Origin: an uncultured Bacteroidia bacterium
Lineage (GTDB): Bacteria; Bacteroidota; Bacteroidia; Bacteroidales; ML635J-15
DNA length: 64,000 bases
Direction: 5' to 3'
Assembly (NCBI GenBank): GCA_902791865.1
Contig: CADAXK010000002.1
Location: forward strand, 372,001-436,000
Under the pieces are notes generated by a model that searched no databases, had not been told where the DNA came from, and saw only the letters and a program-made list of their open reading frames with translations. Within the stretch, counting starts at the first letter, position 1. The number at the start of each line of letters is the position of its first letter. The position numbers were made by a program, and so were the translations under genes. Shown here piece after piece: positions 15,472-23,633 of the stretch.

Positions 15472-17289
15472 GTGGAACAAAGAAGCATCCTCGATTTTTT
15501 TCCAACATCCATAAAGGAGCTGAAGGCTTTCGGCTGGGACTATATCGATGTTATCCTCGTCAGCGGAGATGCTTTTGTTGACCATCCGTCGTTCGGTCCG
15601 GCAGTAATAGCAAGGGTTTTGCAGAATGCAGGCTACCGCGTGGCTGTAGTTCCGCAACCCAACTGGCAGGACGACCTTCGCGACTTCCGCAAATTCGGTG
15701 CGCCTCGGCTATTCTTCGGCGTGTCGGCTGGCAATATCGACAGCATGCTAAACCACTACACCGCCAACAAGCGTCTCCGTAGCGACGATGCCTACACTCC
15801 AGGCGGACAAAGCGGTCATCGTCCCGACTACGCAACAAAGGTTTACTGCCAAATACTGAAGGACATATATCCCGATACACCCATCGTCATCGGTGGAATA
15901 GAAGCCTCGATGCGCCGTTTCGCACACTACGACTATTGGCAGGACAAAATCCTAAGCTCGATGCTTGAAATGTCGGGTGCCGACATACTTTGCTATGGAA
16001 TGTCCGAAAAGTCGATTGTGGAGGTTGCCGACCACATAAACAGAGACGGACATCACTACAACTGCTTCAACATAAAGCAAATTGCCTACCTCAGCGATGA
16101 TAACGATATAAAAAAGGACGACATTGTGCTGCATTCCTACAGTGAAATCCTTGCCGACAAACGCAACTACGCCGAAAACTTCGTCATCGTTGAGAGAGAA
16201 GCCAATTCATTCACAAACAGGCGAATAACTCAGCAGCTGGAACATTCAAAACTTATTGTCAACCCAACATACGAACCGCTGTCGGAACGCGAAATGGACA
16301 GCATCTACTCATTGCCTTTCACAAGGCTTCCGCATCCTCGATACAAAGGCAAGCCCGACATCCCCGCCTACGAGATGATAAAGAACTCGGTGACAATACA
16401 TCGCGGATGCTTCGGCGGATGCTCTTTCTGCACCATAGCGGCACATCAGGGAAAGCACATTTCGAGTCGTAGCGAAAAGTCAATCATTGCCGAACTTGAA
16501 CGCATTTCGCGAATGCCAGAGTTCAAAGGTCACATTTCCGACATTGGCGCACCATCGGCAAACATGTACAAAATGCACGGCAACGACGAGGAGCTCTGCC
16601 GCAAGTGCAAGCGACCCTCGTGCATTGCTCCTAAGATTTGTCAGAACCTAAACACTTCGCACGAAGAACTATGCAAACTTTATAGGAAAGCACTGGAAGT
16701 CAGAGGCATAAAGAAAATAAGCATAGGCAGTGGTATCCGATACGACATAGCCCTGCACAAGACCGGCAATGCCGAAACCGACCGCATAAACGAGGAATAC
16801 CTCGAACTTGTGATTTCAAAGTTCGTGTCGGGACGACTGAAAGTCGCACCGGAACACTCATCACCAAAGGTTCTGGAACTCATGCGCAAGACACCTTTTG
16901 CCAAGTTCGAGGAACTGAAAGCCCTGTTCGACCGCACCAACAAAAAATACGGTCTGAAACAGCAGCTTATCCCCTACTTCATTTCGGCACACCCAGGATG
17001 CAAGGAAGAAGATATGGCAGAACTTATGGCACAAATCAGCGACCTAGGCATCTGTCCCGAACAGGTGCAGACCTTCACCCCCACGCCGATGACACTCTCG
17101 ACCGTGATGTACTATACAGAACTGAATCCATACACAATGGAAAAGGTTTATGTTCCCAAGTCGCGCGAAGAGCGAGAAAACCAAAACATGTACTTCTTCT
17201 GGTACACCCCTGAGGCTCGCAAAAAGATAGAAAAAAGACTAAAGCAGATGGGAAGAGATGATATTATAAGGAAGATGAAAAAAATCTAA
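15472..17289 (+). CDS. YgiQ family radical SAM protein
   Basis: A 605-residue protein with the UPF0313/YgiQ layout: N-terminal B12-binding-like region (FLP-like motif FFPTSIKELKAFGWDYIDVI, DAFVDHPSFGPAVIAR, PNWQDD), then the radical SAM core with the cluster motif CFGGCSFC near residue 313, a Cys-rich insertion (CRKCKRPSCIAPKIC), and the C-terminal TPTPMTLSTVMYYTELNPY segment found in this family. The physiological reaction is unknown. The start codon is GTG at 15472; stops lie just upstream in frame and the N-terminus aligns with the family, so GTG is accepted. Confidence 0.88.
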   Translation: MEQRSILDFFPTSIKELKAFGWDYIDVILVSGDAFVDHPSFGPAVIARVLQNAGYRVAVVPQPNWQDDLRDFRKFGAPRLFFGVSAGNIDSMLNHYTANKRLRSDDAYTPGGQSGHRPDYATKVYCQILKDIYPDTPIVIGGIEASMRRFAHYDYWQDKILSSMLEMSGADILCYGMSEKSIVEVADHINRDGHHYNCFNIKQIAYLSDDNDIKKDDIVLHSYSEILADKRNYAENFVIVEREANSFTNRRITQQLEHSKLIVNPTYEPLSEREMDSIYSLPFTRLPHPRYKGKPDIPAYEMIKNSVTIHRGCFGGCSFCTIAAHQGKHISSRSEKSIIAELERISRMPEFKGHISDIGAPSANMYKMHGNDEELCRKCKRPSCIAPKICQNLNTSHEELCKLYRKALEVRGIKKISIGSGIRYDIALHKTGNAETDRINEEYLELVISKFVSGRLKVAPEHSSPKVLELMRKTPFAKFEELKALFDRTNKKYGLKQQLIPYFISAHPGCKEEDMAELMAQISDLGICPEQVQTFTPTPMTLSTVMYYTELNPYTMEKVYVPKSREERENQNMYFFWYTPEARKKIEKRLKQMGRDDIIRKMKKI

Positions 17290-17310
17290 CCGACATTCAC
17301 AAAAAAGGCG

Positions 17311-17318
17311 TACCTTTG
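17311..17318 (+). promoter_or_regulatory. -7 promoter element for the signalling module
   Basis: TACCTTTG, 21 bp before the ATG at 17339, matches TAnnTTTG exactly. Confidence 0.55.
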
Positions 17319-17338
17319 CAAACCAATATAAAAGAGTA

Positions 17339-17680
17339 ATGAAAGCAAAAGAAATAGCAGAATTGCTAAACGGCAGAATAGTTGGCTGCCAGGATAACAA
17401 CGAAGAACTGACAAACGCATTTTCGTCAGACCTAATGAGTGATGTTTTGCGCCTCGGTGGCGAATGTTCGCTGCTAATCACAGGCTTGTGCAACATACAG
17501 ACCGTCCGCACAGCCGAAATGGCGATGATAAACACGATAATCCTCGCCCGCGGCAAGAAAGCAGACGAAGAGATGGTTGAACATGCGGTTGACAACGACA
17601 TTACAATAATCGAGACCGAGTATAGCATATTCAAGACTAGTGGATTGCTATATACTCACGGCATTAAACCTATGTATTAA
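17339..17680 (+). CDS. DRTGG domain protein, first of two
   Basis: A 113-residue single-domain protein resembling the DRTGG domain: AFSSDLMSDVLRLGGECSLLITGLCNIQTVRTAEMAMINTIILARG. DRTGG domains occur in phosphotransacetylases and CBS proteins and are thought to bind a small regulator. The paralogue at 19732-20061 shares SSDLLSDVM and the same order of strands. It opens a six-gene module: the HATPase gene starts 2 bp after its stop. Such stand-alone DRTGG genes sit with [FeFe]-hydrogenase-linked genes in anaerobes. Confidence 0.72.
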   Translation: MKAKEIAELLNGRIVGCQDNNEELTNAFSSDLMSDVLRLGGECSLLITGLCNIQTVRTAEMAMINTIILARGKKADEEMVEHAVDNDITIIETEYSIFKTSGLLYTHGIKPMY

Positions 17681-17682
17681 TT

Positions 17683-18099
17683 ATGCACTACACTTTTGAC
17701 ATTGAAAAAGGCAATTTCACCAATGCCGGCAACGCCTCTGGAAGCGTAAAGAAGACATTGAAGCAACTCAATGTTGACCCTGCGAGCATAAAGCGCATAG
17801 TGGTCGCTCTTTACGAAGCCGAAATCAACGCTGTTGCACACGCATACGGTGGAAAAATCGACATCGATATCGATGGCGATAAGATTGTTATGGTAGTTGC
17901 CGACCAGGGACCGGGCATACCCAACATCGAACTTGCAATGACCGAAGGTTATTCCACTGCATCGCAGAAAGTTCGCGAAATGGGCTTCGGCGCAGGTATG
18001 GGACTGCCAAACATGAAGAAGAACACCGACAAGCTCGACATCCAGACGGAGTTGGGCGTCGGAACAACAATAACAATGACGGTTTTTCTAAAGAATTGA
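17683..18099 (+). CDS. RsbW-like ATP-binding protein (HATPase, anti-sigma/kinase type)
   Basis: A 138-residue GHKL ATPase domain: N-box ALYEAEINAVAHAYG, G1 box VADQGPGIPNIE, and G2 region GFGAGMGLPNMKK. This is the form of the RsbW/SpoIIAB family of serine kinases that regulate sigma factors. No sigma factor or anti-anti-sigma gene is nearby, so the target is unknown. In Thermotoga maritima an RsbW-like gene lies beside a hydrogenase-related gene, as here (my recollection). It lies 2 bp after the DRTGG gene; 141 bp with palindromic DNA separate it from the next gene. Confidence 0.78.
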   Translation: MHYTFDIEKGNFTNAGNASGSVKKTLKQLNVDPASIKRIVVALYEAEINAVAHAYGGKIDIDIDGDKIVMVVADQGPGIPNIELAMTEGYSTASQKVREMGFGAGMGLPNMKKNTDKLDIQTELGVGTTITMTVFLKN

Positions 18100-18240
18100 A
18101 AATAAATCTATTTGTAAAAACGCGCCATGGCGCGTTTCAACAAAACGGCATAGCCACAGAACGGAGAAACCCTCAACGAAGTTAAACATAGAATCTTAGA
18201 AACGGGCGTAGCCCTAGAAACTTGAAAAAAACATTGGCCT
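18100..18240. repeat. Intergenic palindrome and dispersed element
   Basis: AAACGCGCCATGGCGCGTTT at 18118-18137 is a perfect 20-bp palindrome. It is followed at 18145-18225 by a copy of the dispersed aacggcatagcc / ctcaacgaagttaaacataga / acgggcgtagcc element. Both interrupt an otherwise tight gene run. Confidence 0.7.
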
Positions 18241-19578
18241 ATGAGTGAAAACGGATCATACTTCTACCATGCACTGCGCGTTGACCGCAATGTTTGCACC
18301 GGATGTACACACTGCTTGAGGGCGTGTCCAACCGAAGCCATCCGAATCAGGAAAGGCAAGGCGGTAATATACAGCAATAAATGCATCGACTGTGGAGAAT
18401 GCTTCAAAGTCTGCCCCAGCCATGCAATCTACATCAAGCAGGACGACTTCGAATTGCTCGACGACTACAAGTACCGCATTGCACTTGTCCCCGCAACTTT
18501 CATCGGACAGTTTGCAAACGATGTAAAGACATCGCAGATATATGCCTGTCTGAAGAAAATCGGATTCACACATACCTACGAAGTCGAACATGCAGTGTCG
18601 TTCCTCACCGAACTGTACAAGCAATACATGGAGGAACACGATGACATCGACACCTTCATATCACCGTACTGTCCGGCTATAGTGCGTCTTATACAGGTAA
18701 GATTTCCATCGCTTGTGCGCAACATAATCCACCTTGCAGCACCATTGGATATCGCATCGGCAGTAATCCGCCAGCGACTCGTGGAGGCAGGAATTCCGAG
18801 CGAGGACATAGGTATTTTCTATGTGACTCCTTGCGCCGCAAAGATTGCCGCCGTGAAAAGTCCTGCCGAAGGCAAAAAGTCCTTCATCACCGGCGTAATC
18901 AACATGGACTTCCTCTACAACAAGGTAAAACTGATGCTCAGCAGTTCAAAGTCGATTGCCGAACCTATAAACCACAGCCTTACGGGGAAGGACGTTCTTT
19001 GGGGACTTACAACCGGCGAATCGCGCAACTTCAACAATTCATGCTTTGCCGTTGATGGAATCAGGAATGCAATCGAATTCTTGGAAAAAGTTGAGGACGA
19101 AGAGATTGATGTAAGAGGCTTTGTAGAAATGCGTGCCTGCGACCAGAGCTGCGTAGGCGGTGTTCTTTGTCCAACAAACCGTTTTGTGGCAAAGCAGAAA
19201 CTTAAGGACCGTGCCGAAAAAATAGACAGCAAGAAAAAAGGCGAGGAAAACGAAATCAAGGTCGCATTCAACAACAAGGAATTCGCCGAAAAGATTGCGC
19301 AGATGGCAAAAGTTGACGAAATAAAGCCCCGTTCCATCCTCAAACTCAACGACAACCTGCAGATTGCATTCCGCATGGTCGAAAACATGAAGCGCATCGA
19401 AGGAATGCTACCAGGAATCGACTGCTCGGCTTGTGGCGCACCAACCTGCAATGCTCTTGCAGAAGATGTAATTAGGAACGAAAGCAAGATAGAAAACTGC
19501 ATTTTCGCACACAAGAAGATGGACGAATTCTACAAGGTGATGTTCGACATCTGGGGAGAAGATCTAAAGACGTTATAA
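18241..19578 (+). CDS. Putative sensory [FeFe]-hydrogenase-like Fe-S protein
   Basis: A 445-residue protein. Order: two 4Fe-4S sites (CTGCTHCLRACP, residues 19-30; CIDCGECFKVCP, 48-59), a hydrogenase large-subunit domain (about 75-320), and a C-terminal 4Fe-4S domain (CSACGAPTCNALAEDVI with a later Cys). H-cluster motifs are retained in modified form: SPYCPAIV (Cys144), VTPCAAK (Cys198, Lys201), RACDQSCVGG (Cys300, Cys304). Thus all four Cys ligands are present, but the neighbouring proton-transfer Cys of TSCCP is Tyr143. This fits a sensor or H-cluster-like protein rather than a hydrogen-producing enzyme. No hydrogenase structural genes lie in the window. Compare the hydrogenase-related protein next to the RsbW-like gene in Thermotoga. 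Confidence 0.8.
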   Translation: MSENGSYFYHALRVDRNVCTGCTHCLRACPTEAIRIRKGKAVIYSNKCIDCGECFKVCPSHAIYIKQDDFELLDDYKYRIALVPATFIGQFANDVKTSQIYACLKKIGFTHTYEVEHAVSFLTELYKQYMEEHDDIDTFISPYCPAIVRLIQVRFPSLVRNIIHLAAPLDIASAVIRQRLVEAGIPSEDIGIFYVTPCAAKIAAVKSPAEGKKSFITGVINMDFLYNKVKLMLSSSKSIAEPINHSLTGKDVLWGLTTGESRNFNNSCFAVDGIRNAIEFLEKVEDEEIDVRGFVEMRACDQSCVGGVLCPTNRFVAKQKLKDRAEKIDSKKKGEENEIKVAFNNKEFAEKIAQMAKVDEIKPRSILKLNDNLQIAFRMVENMKRIEGMLPGIDCSACGAPTCNALAEDVIRNESKIENCIFAHKKMDEFYKVMFDIWGEDLKTL

Positions 19579-19648
19579 ATTTAAAAGTTCAAAAATTTAA
19601 CGATTTAAAAATTTGATGATTTGATTGATTTGAAAATTTGAAAATTCA

Positions 19649-19683
19649 TTTGTAGAGATGTTGCGTGCAACATCTTCTACAAA
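19649..19683. repeat. Long REP-like palindrome
   Basis: TTTGTAGAGATGTTGC and GCAACATCTTCTACAAA form a 16-bp stem with one bulged base and a 2-nt loop. The gtagaga..gttgc / gcaac..tctac form is a dispersed palindrome known to me from many Bacteroidetes and cyanobacterial genomes. It is preceded (19580-19645) by a run of aaatttgaaaattt-like tandem repeats. It may also act as a hairpin in the transcript. Confidence 0.8.
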
Positions 19684-19731
19684 TAAATGACACGAAAATT
19701 AAACGATTTAAGAATAAAAAAATTTAACGAT

Positions 19732-20061
19732 ATGTTACTAAAAGACATTATAGAAAAGCTTAACCTCAAGGTTTACAACGAGGTAAATATGGATGCTGAT
19801 GTAAAAAGCGCATATTCATCGGACTTGCTGAGCGATGTTATGGGCAACGCAAAGAGCGGTCAGGTATGGATTACCATGCAGACACACAAGAATGTTGCTT
19901 CGATTGCTGCACTGAAGGATGTTCCTGCTGTTATCATCGTTCGTAATGGTGTTCCCGACGACGATATGCTTGAATTTGCAAAGGACAACGATGTCGCAGT
20001 CCTTTCAAGCTCGGAACCTACATTCCCACTCTGCGGAAAACTGTACGAACTCATAAAGTAA
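19732..20061 (+). CDS. DRTGG domain protein, second of two
   Basis: A 109-residue DRTGG domain: IIEKLNLKVYNEVN, YSSDLLSDVMGNAKSGQVWITMQTHKNVASIAALKDVPAVIIVRNGVPDDDML. It is closer to the classical sequence than its paralogue at 17339-17680. The start is set at MLLKD (19732); the longer ATG at 19687 would translate repeat-like DNA. The PHP gene follows after 18 bp. Confidence 0.75.
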   Translation: MLLKDIIEKLNLKVYNEVNMDADVKSAYSSDLLSDVMGNAKSGQVWITMQTHKNVASIAALKDVPAVIIVRNGVPDDDMLEFAKDNDVAVLSSSEPTFPLCGKLYELIK

Positions 20062-20079
20062 CAACAAACAGCCTGTCGC

Positions 20080-20808
20080 ATGAAATTCCGTGCCGACCTA
20101 CATACGCATACAGTCTTGTCACCATGCGGCGACATCGAGATGAGTCCCTCGGCTATCATTATGAAAGCCAAGGAGAAAGGTCTTGACATAATCGGAATTA
20201 CCGACCACAACAGTACGCTGAACGCTGAAGTTACGCGCAAAATAGGCGAACAAAACGGCATAGCCGTAATGATGGGCGCCGAGGTAACAACCAAGGAGGA
20301 AATCCATTGCCTCGGGTTTATGCCCAACGCCGAAAAACTTGCCGAATTCCAGAAATTTCTCGATTCGAAGGTCATTTTCTTCGAAAACGACCCAGACAAA
20401 TTCGGCTACCAGTTTGTTGTTGACGAGGAAGAGAATGTGCTCGACGAAGTCCCTCACCTATTAATAAATGCACTCGACCTGCCAATGCTCGACTTGCAGA
20501 AAAAGGTTTATGAGATGGGCGGGATTTTCATTCCGGCACACGTTGACCGCAGCACATTCAGTATTAGTTCGCAACTTGTGTTTGTTCCCGACAAGCTTAA
20601 GTTTCAGGCACTTGAGTTAAGTTATCACGCTATGCGAAACAAATTCTTCGACAATTTCCCGTGGTTCAGCGACTACAACTACATACAGAGTTCCGACGCC
20701 CACTACATCGACGACATCGGTAAAATTTCGAGCGTTCTGGAAATGGACAGCTTCAGTTTCGACAATCTTAAAAATTCACTTCACACAGGAGAACAGATAA
20801 TATTATGA
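20080..20808 (+). CDS. PHP domain phosphoesterase-like protein
   Basis: A 242-residue PHP-fold protein with the metal ligands of the family: DLHTHT near the N-terminus, GITDHNS, a Glu in GAEVTT, HCLGF, IPAHVDR and SSDAHY. PHP domains hydrolyse phosphoesters or nucleotides; this small form resembles TrpH/YciV-type and the PHP protein found in hydrogenase-linked operons. The substrate is unknown. The next HATPase gene overlaps its stop as ATGA. Confidence 0.82.
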   Translation: MKFRADLHTHTVLSPCGDIEMSPSAIIMKAKEKGLDIIGITDHNSTLNAEVTRKIGEQNGIAVMMGAEVTTKEEIHCLGFMPNAEKLAEFQKFLDSKVIFFENDPDKFGYQFVVDEEENVLDEVPHLLINALDLPMLDLQKKVYEMGGIFIPAHVDRSTFSISSQLVFVPDKLKFQALELSYHAMRNKFFDNFPWFSDYNYIQSSDAHYIDDIGKISSVLEMDSFSFDNLKNSLHTGEQIIL

Positions 20809-21350
20809 AAACACTTGATTTACACATAATTGACATAGTTCACAATTCAATCCGAGCAAAGGCTACGGAGATTGTGATAGAGATGGTTGACAGCGCAAAA
20901 CAGGACTTGCTGTCGCTAAAGATTATCGACAACGGCTGCGGAATGCCCAAGGAAATGATGGATGCCATAAACGAGACATTCTACTCATCACGCCCTGAAC
21001 GCAAAATCGGTATGGGCATCGCCCTGCTTAAATTCCATTCCGAACTATGCAACGGCAAGTTCCACCTGACATCCGAAGTTGGCAAAGGCACGGAAATTTA
21101 CGCCGACTACCAGCGTTCGCACATCGACCTGCAGCCCAAAGGCGACCTTGCTGGATGCTTCAGCAACTTCATCTGCCAGTACCAGGACATCAACTTTATC
21201 ATCCGCTACACCACAGATGATGACTATTTCGAACTTAGCACCGCCGATGTAAAGGAAGTCTTTGAAGGCATGAACCTCAATGATGTCAACATCATCAACA
21301 ACCTAAAGGAATTAATCGCGGAGAATATTAATCCGAGCGAGGAGAAATAG
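20805..21350 (+). CDS. Histidine-kinase-like ATPase domain protein
   Basis: A 181-residue protein with a GHKL ATPase fold: N-box LHIIDIVHNSIRAKATEI, G1 box IIDNGCGMPKEMM, G2 region RKIGMGIALLKFH. There is no phospho-acceptor His domain and no TM segment, so it is a lone cytoplasmic ATPase. Residues 110-181 form an extra C-terminal domain not seen in RsbW. It is the last gene of the module and overlaps the PHP gene by 4 bp. It is different from the RsbW-like protein at 17683-18099. Confidence 0.78.
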   Translation: MKTLDLHIIDIVHNSIRAKATEIVIEMVDSAKQDLLSLKIIDNGCGMPKEMMDAINETFYSSRPERKIGMGIALLKFHSELCNGKFHLTSEVGKGTEIYADYQRSHIDLQPKGDLAGCFSNFICQYQDINFIIRYTTDDDYFELSTADVKEVFEGMNLNDVNIINNLKELIAENINPSEEK

Positions 21351-21375
21351 AGATATTTCTCATTGCAACAAAAAA

Positions 21376-21401
21376 CAGCAGCCGACATTTGCCGACTGCT
21401 G
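21376..21401 (-). terminator. Shared hairpin between convergent operons
   Basis: CAGCAG and CTGCTG pair with a longer imperfect stem. The A-run at 21370-21375 gives a U-tract on the minus strand, so it best fits the end of the peptide operon. Confidence 0.6.
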
Positions 21402-21432
21402 GATATTATAATATATAATATAAGGTGTTGCC

Positions 21433-22113
21433 TTACAACGCTTCCGTTACATTCCCTTCATACTCGCCAGTGCTTATGTTTACGACTTGGATTTGAATGT
21501 ACTTAGTTGAGATGCTTACGCTGATATAGTATCCCGCTGCCGTGAAGTTGTTGCTATTAACAGTAGTGGCGGCGTTATAGATGCCACTCTGCTGACCTTG
21601 CTGCTCCTTGTAGAGCTTTTCGAGTTGCTCCTTGGCAATCACCTTGTAACCTTTTTCTTTCAGTGCATTGATAATCTGGCTGCGGAATATGGGTTCTTCA
21701 ATGGATTCATCGGAGATAGTGATTTTATCCAATGCAAAACTACATCCTTTCTCTATACTTTCGGTTGCTTTGCCGATGGCTTCGACAAGTTTCGTTGTCT
21801 TGGCATTGGGCAGTTCCACAGCAGTGTAGGTGTAACAATAGGATATGTCACCACCGTTGATTTTGATTTCACCCTTGTTGAGGTTGCGGATGGCTACTGT
21901 TTTTTGCGGATAGTTTCGCTTTGCCTCGTTCAAAGCTCCTTTGTATGCCGACTGGTAACTGTCGTAACCGTTTCTAGTTTGCAAATCCCTGCCAAGTACC
22001 AATTCATTTTTCTTTGGCGCTTCCTGCGCCTTGTTGTAATCCTCCTGCGCCATAGCGTTTCCGATGGCGAGAAACATGGCAAAAACCAAAATGATAATTC
22101 CTTTTGCTTTCAT
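21433..22113 (-). CDS. Secreted CsgG/LpoB-like protein, copy 1
   Basis: A 226-residue exported protein (signal peptide MKAKGIIILVFAMFLAIGNAMAQ). The C-terminal ~110 residues resemble the CsgG/LpoB fold: IFRSQIINALKEKGYKVIAKEQLEKLYKEQQGQQSG, then VSISTKYIQIQVVNISTGEYEG. No lipobox is seen, so it is likely periplasmic. It is a tandem paralogue of 22125-22835 (shared EQLEKLYKEQQGQQSG-type and STGEYEG blocks). It is the last gene of the run that starts at the radical SAM gene. CsgG forms an outer-membrane export pore in curli systems; a related role here is a guess. Confidence 0.6.
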   Translation of the reverse strand: MKAKGIIILVFAMFLAIGNAMAQEDYNKAQEAPKKNELVLGRDLQTRNGYDSYQSAYKGALNEAKRNYPQKTVAIRNLNKGEIKINGGDISYCYTYTAVELPNAKTTKLVEAIGKATESIEKGCSFALDKITISDESIEEPIFRSQIINALKEKGYKVIAKEQLEKLYKEQQGQQSGIYNAATTVNSNNFTAAGYYISVSISTKYIQIQVVNISTGEYEGNVTEAL

Positions 22114-22124
22114 CCTACTGACTT

Positions 22125-22835
22125 TTAGAAATTTATGGTTGTATTTCCTTCGTATTCACCTGTACTGACATTGATAACTTGTATCCTGACAGAAGATTCA
22201 GAGATTTTCACATTGACAAAATAACCAACGGCAGAGAAGTTGTTTTCCTGAACGGTGGTATTATCGTTGAAAACGCCACTTTGCTGCTGCTGTTGCTCCT
22301 TTTGTAGCCTTTCAAGAAATTCCTTTGCCACCACTTTGTAGCCTTTATCCAAAAGCACATCTATAACCTTGTCTTTGATTTCTTCCTTATCGACTCCATT
22401 TACCGCAGTCACTTGGTCGATAGCCATTCTTGAACCTTCGCGCACATTGCGGAAAGCCCTTTCCATACCTTTGGACAGGGTTTCTAACCATTGGTCTTGG
22501 GGATTTACCTTATATACCACTTCACAAGTTACAGGTACACGATGATTCCCCCATCCGTCGTTCTCACCCTTAATATTTATAATGTCAACCCATACATTAG
22601 GATATTTTCTCCGTGCCTTTTCTAAAAAAAAAGAATACCATTCTGTGGGACTCATTTTCTGTTTTCCGCCTAATTTCGATTCTAATTCTTTTTTGAAATC
22701 TTCGCTGGTCATAATTTCTTTTATCTTTTCATCATCGGAAAGTTGCTTCCTGAAAGTAGTATAAATTTGTGCATATCCCGACAAACAAGTTACTGCAAAT
22801 AACAGTGTAAAAATAAATTTTGCTACTCTTTTCAT
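22125..22835 (-). CDS. Secreted CsgG/LpoB-like protein, copy 2
   Basis: A 236-residue paralogue of the following gene, with signal peptide MKRVAKFIFTLLFAVTCLSGYAQ. The same C-terminal pattern is seen: EIKDKVIDVLLDKGYKVVAKEF, LERLQKEQQQQQSGVF, then VNVKISESSVRIQVINVSTGEYEG. A Gln-rich run (EQQQQQSG) lies just before the last sheets. The N-terminal part (residues 30-120) is less conserved between the two copies. Gaps of 11 bp (to copy 1) and 27 bp (from the membrane protein gene) suggest one transcript. Confidence 0.6.
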   Translation of the reverse strand: MKRVAKFIFTLLFAVTCLSGYAQIYTTFRKQLSDDEKIKEIMTSEDFKKELESKLGGKQKMSPTEWYSFFLEKARRKYPNVWVDIINIKGENDGWGNHRVPVTCEVVYKVNPQDQWLETLSKGMERAFRNVREGSRMAIDQVTAVNGVDKEEIKDKVIDVLLDKGYKVVAKEFLERLQKEQQQQQSGVFNDNTTVQENNFSAVGYFVNVKISESSVRIQVINVSTGEYEGNTTINF

Positions 22836-22862
22836 ATTGAATCTTTTTTTGATTTTATTTCA

Positions 22863-23621
22863 CTATTTTTTATCGCTTACAAGTTTATATAATTGAGTAT
22901 AGTATTCGTACAAATCCTTTGAATTTGAATTTTCTCTAGTCTTCTCTATAAGTGGTTCTAATCTTTTATATGTTTTCTTAATTGTGTGTCCATATAGATC
23001 CAACATCAACTTTTCGGCAGTCTTGTCTTCTAATCCAGAAATAATTATTCCCATAAATTCCATTCTCATGCAAAAGGTTTTTATTTTATCACGATTAATA
23101 CGCAAACCTTTTTTCCAATTTTCGTCTTTTCCACTACTTTGATCTAATACTTTACTATAATCATCCAAGCTAATCTCATCTCCCTTGCTCATTTTCAGCT
23201 TCTGTTTTATTATGTCTTTGTCGTCATAATAGTCATCAGAAAGAATGTAATCTTGGCATTGTTTAAACGACTGGGAATTTGTCACCATTTTCATAGAATC
23301 TATGAACACACTGAATATGCCTAACTTGGTTTGCTTGAGTAAACTTTCTTGCTGAATTTTTAGGTTTTTCTGCTGTTCTATCAAACTTTCCTGTTGTTTG
23401 GATAGAGAATGAAAAGCCACAGCAAATGCAATACCTGTAAATAATGCAGTAGCTGCTGAAAATGAAACATTCAAAAGCTCCATTGCAGAAAGATGCGGCA
23501 TGAAAAATCGCACAATAAATGGCGCGATGGAAAACAAAAGCCATACAACCATAATGAGAACCAAAATGACCCCAAAAGATTTGTTTTTCTCTTTTCTCAC
23601 ATCTATAATATTTTCTCTCAT
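22863..23621 (-). CDS. Two-TM membrane protein with coiled coil (DUF4760-like)
   Basis: A 252-residue protein: two TM segments (about residues 16-36 and 48-70), then a Gln-rich coiled coil (LSKQQESLIEQQKNLKIQQESLL) and a cytoplasmic helical domain. The end of that domain (FCMRMEFMGIIISGLEDKTAEKLMLDLYGHTIKKTYKRLEPLIEK) resembles DUF4760 and abortive-infection-type proteins with the same layout. It starts 12 bp after the stop of the Cys-rich peptide gene, so it is likely co-transcribed. Immunity, export or signalling roles are all possible. Confidence 0.55.
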   Translation of the reverse strand: MRENIIDVRKEKNKSFGVILVLIMVVWLLFSIAPFIVRFFMPHLSAMELLNVSFSAATALFTGIAFAVAFHSLSKQQESLIEQQKNLKIQQESLLKQTKLGIFSVFIDSMKMVTNSQSFKQCQDYILSDDYYDDKDIIKQKLKMSKGDEISLDDYSKVLDQSSGKDENWKKGLRINRDKIKTFCMRMEFMGIIISGLEDKTAEKLMLDLYGHTIKKTYKRLEPLIEKTRENSNSKDLYEYYTQLYKLVSDKK

Positions 23622-23633
23622 TATTTTTCTTTT

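Noticed and set aside
18241..19578. Catalytic [FeFe] hydrogenase
   Set aside because: The proton-transfer Cys is Tyr143, the second motif lacks its Glu, and no partner subunits are nearby.
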